Made by a program: the position numbers and the translations under genes
Origin: GSA-30 sp036384435
GTDB taxonomy: Bacteria > Pseudomonadota > Gammaproteobacteria > Xanthomonadales > Rhodanobacteraceae
Direction: 5' to 3'
Assembly (NCBI RefSeq): GCF_036384435.1
Contig: NZ_DASVMI010000043.1
Span: 1-64,000 of the forward strand
Length of the DNA stretch: 64,000 bases
Notes under the pieces: generated by a model
Database searches by the model: none
What the model was told of the DNA's origin: nothing
The model's input: only the letters and a program-made list of their open reading frames with translations
In this document: positions 57,817-64,000 of the stretch, piece by piece
How the letters are laid out: every line of letters starts with the position of its first letter
Numbering within the stretch: the first letter of the stretch is position 1

Positions 57817-58449
57817 ATGCACGATGATCTGTTCAGTCGACCCGAAACGGGCATCGCCGCGAAAGCGCCATCGAGAGCGCATGAAACCATGATCATGATG
57901 CTGCTGGCCGTGTGCATGGTGGCCACTCGCTTCAAGCATTTTGGCGATGCGTTGCACGTGCCGGACGCCTCGATGGCAGTGTTCTTCCTTGGTGGCTTGT
58001 ATCTGCGGCGGCACGTAGGGTTCGCCGCCTTCATGCTTCTGGCGGTAGGCATCGACCGGTTCGCCGTGAGCCATGCTGGTGTCAGCGACTTCTGTGTCAC
58101 GCCAGCCTACGTGATGCTACTGCCAGCTTATGCAGTGCTGTGGTATGCCACCCGATGGTGTGGCAGGCATCGCAGCCTATGGGCCACACTGGTCTTCGGC
58201 CTGTTTGCCAGCGCGCTGGCGTTTGCATTGTCCAATGGTGGTTTCTACTGGTTCGGGGGGCGTTATGCCCAGCCGAACATGGGCCAATACCTTTCACGCC
58301 TGTGGCAATGGGGGCCGCTGTTCGTGCGTACCACGATGATCTATCTCGTAGCCGCCTTGTGGCTACAGCGATTCGTTGGCTGGCTGTCATCGATCATCCA
58401 TCGTGGCGCGCCCATTGCGGCCCCCGCCGTGCCCCACGAAAACGCTTGA
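57817..58449 (+). CDS. btuM: BtuM-type vitamin B12 transporter
   Basis: The 210-aa product starts at the ATG at 57817, nine bases after GGGAG. It has about six membrane helices and resembles BtuM, a solitary S-component-like B12 transporter. 'DFCVTPAYVMLLPAYAVLW' carries Cys93, in the place of the conserved Cys that binds the cobalt and helps to remove the upper ligand in studied BtuM. It directly follows a cobalamin riboswitch and precedes cob genes, which supports the call. The family assignment is by motif and context. Confidence 0.78.
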   Translation: MHDDLFSRPETGIAAKAPSRAHETMIMMLLAVCMVATRFKHFGDALHVPDASMAVFFLGGLYLRRHVGFAAFMLLAVGIDRFAVSHAGVSDFCVTPAYVMLLPAYAVLWYATRWCGRHRSLWATLVFGLFASALAFALSNGGFYWFGGRYAQPNMGQYLSRLWQWGPLFVRTTMIYLVAALWLQRFVGWLSSIIHRGAPIAAPAVPHENA

Positions 58450-58588
58450 ACGACATGGCCTGGCTGCAGACCACGGTGTCCATGGATTACGTGCGCATTG
58501 AGCGGTCGTGCGGTCGCGGCTTGAATCACGGTGGATGCGTTTCCCTTGTTTTGCACCATCATTTTGTCTTGATAAGGAGTGCACGCGC

Positions 58589-59215
58589 ATGACCGAAAAC
58601 CCCTCGCCGGATGCTCTGGCAGCCCAGGCGCGACATCGCGAACGCATGCAACGCAAGAAGGCATTGGTCGATCGCCGCATTGCCCGGGCCACCATTGATC
58701 GCGGCGTGCTGGTGGTCAATACAGGTAACGGCAAGGGTAAGAGTTCATCGGGTTTCGGGATGCTGGCACGGTCTTTAGGACATGGTTTTCGTTGTGGCGT
58801 GGTGCAGTTCATCAAGGGCAGTTTCTCCACTGGCGAGGAAGCATTCTTTCGTCGCTTCGACGATGAACTGGACTATCACGTGATGGGCGAAGGATTTACC
58901 TGGGAAACGCAGGACAAGGAGCGTGACATCGCGGCGGCGCAGGCCGCCTGGGCCGTTGCCGCGTGCATGCTTGGCGATCCGGAGTATGACTTTGTGCTCC
59001 TGGACGAACTGAACATTGCGCTGGTCAAGCAATACGTTACCCTGGATCAACTGCTGCCGGCATTGGCCGCGCGGCCACCAAGGCAGCATGTGGTCATCAC
59101 GGGTCGTGGCGCACCGGATGCCCTGGTTGAAGTTGCGGACACGGTCACCGAAATGCGTGTCGTCAAGCACGCGTTCCAGGCCGGCATCAAGGCACAGCAG
59201 GGTATCGAATTGTGA
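58589..59215 (+). CDS. cobO: cob(I)yrinic acid a,c-diamide adenosyltransferase
   Basis: The 208-aa product starts after AAGGAG. It has the P-loop 'VNTGNGKGKSSSGFGMLARSLGHG' and 'VLLDELNIAL', typical of CobO/BtuR (CobA) enzymes. It attaches the 5'-deoxyadenosyl group to cobalt. Its stop overlaps the GTG start of cobB by 4 bases. Confidence 0.95.
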   Translation: MTENPSPDALAAQARHRERMQRKKALVDRRIARATIDRGVLVVNTGNGKGKSSSGFGMLARSLGHGFRCGVVQFIKGSFSTGEEAFFRRFDDELDYHVMGEGFTWETQDKERDIAAAQAAWAVAACMLGDPEYDFVLLDELNIALVKQYVTLDQLLPALAARPPRQHVVITGRGAPDALVEVADTVTEMRVVKHAFQAGIKAQQGIEL

Positions 59216-60504
59216 GTGAACACCGTTGCCCGGCGTTGCTGGTATCCGCACCGGCGTCGGGACAAGGCAAGACCAGTGTTACGGCGGCGCTGGCACGCTG
59301 GCATCGGCGACAAGGACGCAAGGTATCGGTTTTCAAGACCGGGCCGGATTTTCTCGATCCGACCGTGCTCGCCCGTGCCAGCGGCGGGGCGGTCTACCAG
59401 CTCGATCTATGGATGGGCGGCGAGGAGGATGTGCGTGAGCGTTTGCATCGCGCCGCCGCCGAAGCCGATCTATTGCTCATCGAAGGTGTCATGGGCTTGT
59501 TCGACGGCAGCCTTTCCAGCGCTGACTTGGCCGTTCGCCTGGGTATTCCCGTGCTGGCCGTGATCGACGGATCGGCCATGGCACAGACGTTCGGTGCGGT
59601 GGCCTTTGGACTGGCGCATTATCGTGCCGGGTTGCGCGTCTATGGTGTCACGGCCAATCGGGTGGGCAGTGACTATCACGCACAATTGCTGGCCGACAGC
59701 CTGCCGCCGGACCTGACGTGGCTGGGTGCCCTGCCACGCGCAGCCGAACTGGCGCTTCCCGAACGCCATCTGGGCCTGGTGGCCGCGGGCGAACAGGACG
59801 ATATCGACATGAGACTGGATGCGCTGGCCGACGCATGGGGCGCACATGCGCGCGACGTACTTCCTGCGCCAGTGGGATTTCCAGCGACGCATCGCTCGGT
59901 CTTCATGCCACTGTTGAAAGGTAAGCGCATTGCCATCGCGCAGGACGCGGCGTTCTGTTTCCTGTACCCGGCCAATCTGGACCTGTTGCGCGACGCCGGT
60001 GCCGAGTTGATCTTCTTCTCTCCCGTGGCGGGCGACGCTTTACCGGCGTGTGATGCGGTCTGGTTGCCAGGGGGGTATCCGGAGTTGCATCTTGCCGCGC
60101 TGGCGCGCAACACCCGGCTACGAGACGCACTGCATGCCCATGTCGATGCCGAACTGCCCTTGCTGGCTGAATGTGGTGGCATGCTGTACGTGCTCGATGC
60201 GTTGACCGATCGCGACGGCGTTACTTATCCCATGGCCGGGCTGTTGCAAGGTCAGGCCGCCATGCAATCGCGACTATGTGCTTTGGGCATGCAATCTGTG
60301 ACCCTGCCCGAGGGCAGCTTGCGCGGGCACACCTTTCACTATGCCCAGGCACAGATCACGCGGTCTCCCGTGGCGCTCACGGTTAATCCCGATAAAGGTC
60401 CAAGTCGCGAAGGTGTGTACCGGCACCACCGGATGACGGCGAGTTTCATGCACTTGTATTTCCCTTCCAACGCCGATGCGGCGATGCGCTTGTTCCTGCC
60501 ATGA
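59212..60504 (+). CDS. cobB: cobyrinate a,c-diamide synthase
   Basis: The 430-aa product starts with GTG. It has the DRTG/dethiobiotin-synthase-like ATP domain ('SAPASGQGKTSVTAALAR', 'FKTGPDFLDP') and a C-terminal glutaminase-like domain ('WLPGGYPELH', Cys in 'LAECGGMLYVLD'). It amidates the a and c carboxylates of cobyrinic acid with glutamine (CbiA/CobB family). It overlaps both neighbours by 4 bases. Confidence 0.94.
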   Translation: MSEHRCPALLVSAPASGQGKTSVTAALARWHRRQGRKVSVFKTGPDFLDPTVLARASGGAVYQLDLWMGGEEDVRERLHRAAAEADLLLIEGVMGLFDGSLSSADLAVRLGIPVLAVIDGSAMAQTFGAVAFGLAHYRAGLRVYGVTANRVGSDYHAQLLADSLPPDLTWLGALPRAAELALPERHLGLVAAGEQDDIDMRLDALADAWGAHARDVLPAPVGFPATHRSVFMPLLKGKRIAIAQDAAFCFLYPANLDLLRDAGAELIFFSPVAGDALPACDAVWLPGGYPELHLAALARNTRLRDALHAHVDAELPLLAECGGMLYVLDALTDRDGVTYPMAGLLQGQAAMQSRLCALGMQSVTLPEGSLRGHTFHYAQAQITRSPVALTVNPDKGPSREGVYRHHRMTASFMHLYFPSNADAAMRLFLP

Positions 60505-61427
60505 TCGCGTTGGCCATGCTTGCCGCGGTGGTGTTGGATCTGATCCTGGGAGAACCGCGACGATGGCACCCGCTGGTGGCATTCGGGCGTCTTGCCGGTT
60601 ATTGCGAACAGCGCCTGTATGGCGATGCGCGTTGGTCGGGTCTGGTCGCCTGGGCCATCAGCGTTTTGCCGGTGGTGCTGATCATGGCCGTGGCCCATGC
60701 GGCGCTCCTGCGTTGGTCACTCTGGGCATCGGGTGTTTTCAACGCCGTCATGCTGTATCTGGCGATCGGTTTACGCAGCCTTGAGGAGCACGCCCGGCCC
60801 GTCGCCGAAGCGCTCCTGCAGAATGATCTTCCCGCGGCCCGGACAGCGGTGTCGCGCATGGTCAGCCGTGACACCGGCGCGCTGGATGAATCGCGCGTGG
60901 CAGCGGCGGCGACTGAATCGGTCCTGGAAAACGGCGCCGATGCGGTGTTCGGTGCTTTGTTCTGGTTTGCCTTGCTGGGGGCGCCGGGCGTTGTGCTCTA
61001 TCGTCTGGCCAATACGCTCGATGCGATGTGGGGCTATCGCACGCCGCGCTACGAGCGCTTTGGCTGGGCTGCGGCACGTATCGATGATGTGCTCAATTAT
61101 GTGCCGGCGCGGCTGACAGCGGTCACCTATGCATTGAGCGGCGATGCCTCACGCGCATGGCGCTGCTGGAGGCGTCAGGCGCGCGCATGGGACAGTCCCA
61201 ATGCCGGGCCGGTGATGGCAGCCGGTGCCGGTGCTATCGCCGTGCGCCTGGGCGGCCCAGCGCCTTACCACGGCGTCATGGAAGAACGTCCGCGCCTGGG
61301 CGAGGGCGAGACGGCCTCCGCCATGTCGATCAAGGCGGCCGTCATGCTGGTCAAGCGCGGTGTTGCTTTGTGGGTCATGATGGCGCTGCTGTGGATGTTC
61401 GCCAGCCTGGGGGGCACGCATGCTTGA
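60501..61427 (+). CDS. cbiB: adenosylcobinamide-phosphate synthase
   Basis: The 308-aa product is a membrane protein with several helices. It has the family stretch 'LDLILGEPRRWHPLVAFGRL' at the N-terminus, and 'DTGALDESRVAAAATESVLENGADAV' and 'DAMWGYRTPRYERFGWAAARIDDVLNY' further on. It joins the aminopropanol phosphate arm to cobyric acid. It overlaps cobB by 4 and cobC by 8 bases. The gene is called cobD in the aerobic-pathway naming. Confidence 0.94.
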   Translation: MIALAMLAAVVLDLILGEPRRWHPLVAFGRLAGYCEQRLYGDARWSGLVAWAISVLPVVLIMAVAHAALLRWSLWASGVFNAVMLYLAIGLRSLEEHARPVAEALLQNDLPAARTAVSRMVSRDTGALDESRVAAAATESVLENGADAVFGALFWFALLGAPGVVLYRLANTLDAMWGYRTPRYERFGWAAARIDDVLNYVPARLTAVTYALSGDASRAWRCWRRQARAWDSPNAGPVMAAGAGAIAVRLGGPAPYHGVMEERPRLGEGETASAMSIKAAVMLVKRGVALWVMMALLWMFASLGGTHA

Positions 61428-62403
61428 ACATGGTGGACGCTTGCGCGCGGCCGTTCGCACGTATCAGATTCCGCTTGAGCGGTGGCTGGATCTTTCCACC
61501 GGCATCAGTCCCTTCGCGTGGCCCGTACCCGCCGTGCCCGCGGCGGCCTGGCATCGCCTGCCCGATGATGACGACGACCTGGAAAGCGTTGGCAAGCAGT
61601 ATTACGGTGCACGGTCCCTGCTGCCGGTTGCCGGTTCCCAGGCGGCGATCCAGGCACTGCCCGCGCTTCGCCCTGCGTCCAGCGTGGGTGTACTGGCGCC
61701 CGGTTATGCCGAGCATGCGCACGCCTGGCGTCGACTCGGCCACCGCGTGAGCCTGGCCTCGGCGCAGGCGTTGTTGGCCGACAGCGACCTGTTCGATGTC
61801 ATCGTGCTGATGCATCCCAATAACCCTGGCGGCGAGTGTTTTGCGGTCGAGCCATTGCTTGCGTTGCACCAGCGATTGGCCGCACGGGGCGGCTGGCTTG
61901 TCGTCGATGAGGCCTTCATCGATGCCACGCCCGAAAGCAGTCTTTGCGGATACGCCGGGCGCGAAGGCCTGGTGGTGCTGCGGTCGGTCGGCAAGTTCTT
62001 CGGCATGGCTGGAGCCCGGGCCGGGTTCGCATTCGCGTGGGACTGGCTGCTCGACGCATTGCGCGAGCAACTGGGGCCTTGGACACTCACGGGGCCCACG
62101 CGTCACGTACTCAAGCTGGCCCTGGCCGATGACGTGTGGCAAGCCGGCGTGATTGATCGTCTGCATCGTGAAAGTGCGCGATTGGCGCGTTTGCTGGCGC
62201 GCCATGGCCTGGAACCGACCGCAGGCACCGCTTTTTTTCAATGGGTTTGCGATCCGCGTGCTGCGCACCTGCATCGGATGCTGGCGCAAAGAGGTGTCCT
62301 GACGCGGCGTTTCGAAATGCCGCCTAGCCTGCGCTTTGGTTTGCCCGGCGACGATGCCGCATTCGATCGCCTGGATCGTGCCCTGGCTGGGATATCAGCG
62401 TGA
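61420..62403 (+). CDS. cobC: threonine-phosphate decarboxylase for the B12 side arm
   Basis: The 327-aa product is a PLP enzyme of the class I aminotransferase fold, with 'LMHPNNPGGECF', 'WLVVDEAFIDA' and the PLP Lys in 'RSVGKFFGMAGARAGF'. Its position between cbiB and cobQ marks it as CobC/CobD, which makes aminopropanol phosphate from threonine phosphate. The names cobC and cobD differ between organisms. Confidence 0.9.
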   Translation: MLEHGGRLRAAVRTYQIPLERWLDLSTGISPFAWPVPAVPAAAWHRLPDDDDDLESVGKQYYGARSLLPVAGSQAAIQALPALRPASSVGVLAPGYAEHAHAWRRLGHRVSLASAQALLADSDLFDVIVLMHPNNPGGECFAVEPLLALHQRLAARGGWLVVDEAFIDATPESSLCGYAGREGLVVLRSVGKFFGMAGARAGFAFAWDWLLDALREQLGPWTLTGPTRHVLKLALADDVWQAGVIDRLHRESARLARLLARHGLEPTAGTAFFQWVCDPRAAHLHRMLAQRGVLTRRFEMPPSLRFGLPGDDAAFDRLDRALAGISA

Positions 62404-63863
62404 ACGCCCGCGTGCTGATGGTGCAGGGATGTACTTCGGATGCGGGCAAGAGCACGGTGGTCGCGGCGCTGTGTCGCTGGCTGCATCGCCGCGGTACGTC
62501 GGTTGCGCCGTTCAAGCCACAGAACATGGCGCTCAATTCGGCCGTCACCGCCGACGGTGGCGAGATCGGTCGCGCGCAGGCCGTGCAGGCACGCGCGGCA
62601 GGGCTCGCGCCGCATACCGATTTCAATCCCGTATTGCTCAAGCCCAACTCCGATACCGGGGCGCAAGTCATCATCCAGGGGCGTGCCGTGGCGAACATGG
62701 ATGCACGCGGTTATCACGAGTACAAGCGCGTGGCGATGGACGCCGTGCTTGCAGCGCATGCGCGGCTTGTGGCGCGGTATCAGGTGCTTGTGGTGGAAGG
62801 GGCGGGTAGCCCAGCTGAAATCAATCTGCGCGATCGTGACATTGCCAACATGGGCTACGCCGAGGCTGTCGATTGCCCGGTGATCCTGGTGGCCGACATC
62901 GATCGCGGCGGCGTGTTCGCTCATCTGGTTGGTACGCTGGCTTTGCTCTCGGCAAGCGAACGAGCACGCGTGATCGGCTTCGTCATCAATCGGTTTCGTG
63001 GCGATATCGGCCTGCTCCAACCCGGTATCGACTGGCTGGAGCGAGAGACCGGCAAGCCGGTGTGGGGCGTGCTGCCTTACTTGCATGGCCTGCAAGTAGA
63101 AGCGGAGGATGCGTTGCCGCGTGAAAAATCCGATGCCCGGCATACGTTGCTGCGTGTGGCTGTGCCGGCATTGCCGCGCATCAGCAATCACACCGATTTC
63201 GATGCACTGCGAGCGCACCCGCGCGTGGATCTGCGGTTCGTCGGTCCTGGAGAGAGCTGGCCTGCCAGCGATCTGGTGATCCTGCCCGGCTCCAAGTCCA
63301 CCCGGGCGGACCTGGCCTGGTTGCGTGCACAAGGTTGGGATCAAGCCATCGCCGGGCATCTGCGTTACGGCGGACGTGTCCTTGGTATTTGTGGCGGCAT
63401 GCAAATGCTGGGTCAGGCCATCCACGATCCGCTGGGCGTCGAAGGCCAAGCCGGTTCGAGTCCTGGCCTGGGATGGCTTTCGTTGGAAACGACCTTGCAA
63501 GCCATCAAGCAACTGCAACGCGTGAGGGGACACATGCCGTGGAATATGGCACCCGTCGAAGGCTACGAAATCCACTGTGGCACCTGTGAAGGCGCGGATC
63601 TGGCCCGGCCTTTCGCATGGCTGACAGAGGGACGAGCCGATGGCGCGGTCTCCACCGATGGTCGTGTCCTGGGCACCTACCTGCACGGGCTTTTTGACCA
63701 TACGGCTGCTCAACAAGCGTTGTTGCGTTGGGCTGGGCTTGCCGATGCATGCCCTGTGGATATCGACGCTGACCGCGAGGCGAGCCTGGAGCGTCTGGCC
63801 GATATGATCGATGCCCACTTGGACGTCACTGCGCTGGTGCGAACCCTGGGACTGGAGGCATGA
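62400..63863 (+). CDS. cobQ: cobyric acid synthase
   Basis: The 487-aa product starts with GTG, overlapping cobC by 4 bases. It has 'LMVQGCTSDAGKSTVVAALCR', 'FKPQNMALNSAVTADGGEIGRAQ', and a glutaminase-like C-terminal domain with Cys in 'GICGGMQMLG', as in CobQ/CbiP. It amidates four further carboxylates to give adenosylcobyric acid. Confidence 0.96.
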   Translation: MNARVLMVQGCTSDAGKSTVVAALCRWLHRRGTSVAPFKPQNMALNSAVTADGGEIGRAQAVQARAAGLAPHTDFNPVLLKPNSDTGAQVIIQGRAVANMDARGYHEYKRVAMDAVLAAHARLVARYQVLVVEGAGSPAEINLRDRDIANMGYAEAVDCPVILVADIDRGGVFAHLVGTLALLSASERARVIGFVINRFRGDIGLLQPGIDWLERETGKPVWGVLPYLHGLQVEAEDALPREKSDARHTLLRVAVPALPRISNHTDFDALRAHPRVDLRFVGPGESWPASDLVILPGSKSTRADLAWLRAQGWDQAIAGHLRYGGRVLGICGGMQMLGQAIHDPLGVEGQAGSSPGLGWLSLETTLQAIKQLQRVRGHMPWNMAPVEGYEIHCGTCEGADLARPFAWLTEGRADGAVSTDGRVLGTYLHGLFDHTAAQQALLRWAGLADACPVDIDADREASLERLADMIDAHLDVTALVRTLGLEA

Positions 63864-63864
63864 C

Positions 63865-64000
63865 ATGACCACATCGACCCTGATCCTCGGAGGAGCCCGG
63901 TCTGGAAAGAGCCTGCTCGCCGAACGGCTGGCCGAGGCGTCTGGCCTTGAGAAGCTCTACATTGCCACCGGGCTGCCTGGCGACGAGGAAATGGCCGCGC
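63865..64000 (+). CDS. cobP: adenosylcobinamide kinase/guanylyltransferase, cut by window end
   Basis: Only the first 45 codons are visible. They read 'LILGGARSGKSLLAERLAE', the P-loop of CobU/CobP, and 'LYIATGLPGDEEM'. It starts one base after the cobQ stop. It would activate cobinamide with GTP before the lower ligand is joined. The rest lies outside the window. Confidence 0.93.
   Translation, partial: MTTSTLILGGARSGKSLLAERLAEASGLEKLYIATGLPGDEEMAA

Noticed and set aside
63450..63475. tRNA-like GGTTCGAGTCC sequence
   Set aside because: It lies in the cobQ coding frame and no cloverleaf can be formed around it.
62238..63872. Minus-strand open frame of 544 codons
   Set aside because: It is antisense to cobC and cobQ, both with intact motifs.

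Overview
The window looks like a chromosomal segment of a high-GC gammaproteobacterium of the Xanthomonadales, most likely the Rhodanobacteraceae (Dyella, Luteibacter, Rhodanobacter, Frateuria or a relative). The reasons are the PilR/PilS regulators next to sucCD, the otsB-GH15-otsA trehalose cluster, sugar loci built from LacI repressors and TonB-dependent receptors, and short GC-rich intergenic hairpin repeats. The genus is an inference; no rRNA or other marker is present.

Layout, left to right. 1-5.8 kb: the 5' part of a very large autotransporter, read leftwards and cut by the window edge. 6-10 kb: a tiny DUF2188-like protein, a strong terminator, an AdrA-type diguanylate cyclase and a secreted M1 metallopeptidase. 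10.3-17.4 kb: a mannose locus, with the leftward operon lacI, FucP-type permease, fructokinase and AGE epimerase facing a GH92 alpha-mannosidase; two copies of one 14-bp palindrome lie between them. 17.6-21.5 kb: a CHASE3-like histidine kinase, a stand-alone receiver and a receiver-kinase-receiver hybrid. 21.7-34 kb: pilR and pilS, separated by a cassette of about 9 kb (MFS permease, TonB receptor, GH65 phosphorylase fused to beta-phosphoglucomutase, a small secreted protein and a LacI repressor). 34.4-36.5 kb: sucCD.

36.5-43.6 kb is an accessory region: a decayed amidohydrolase, a secreted metzincin, the argP/argO pair, a large low-GC secreted protein that resembles a leukocidin-type pore-forming toxin with a lectin-like tail, and a decayed IS3-family transposase. 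43.6-50.3 kb is mostly housekeeping: an outer membrane protein, nadE, a GNAT acetyltransferase, bamD, rluD and pgeF. 50.4-54.5 kb is the trehalose operon otsB-GH15-otsA. 54.7-57.3 kb is clpB. 57.5 kb to the right edge is a cobalamin riboswitch followed by btuM and the late corrinoid genes cobO-cobB-cbiB-cobC-cobQ-cobP, mostly with 4-8 bp overlaps.

How the parts work together. The GH92 enzyme would free mannose, the permease import it, the AGE enzyme isomerise it to fructose, and the kinase make fructose 6-phosphate. In the inserted cassette the receptor and permease would import an alpha-glucoside, the GH65 half cleave it with phosphate to glucose plus beta-glucose 1-phosphate, and the fused mutase make glucose 6-phosphate. 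The B12 cluster lacks the corrin ring genes within the window, which fits uptake and remodelling of scavenged corrinoids. No CRISPR array, tRNA, rRNA or intact insertion sequence was seen.
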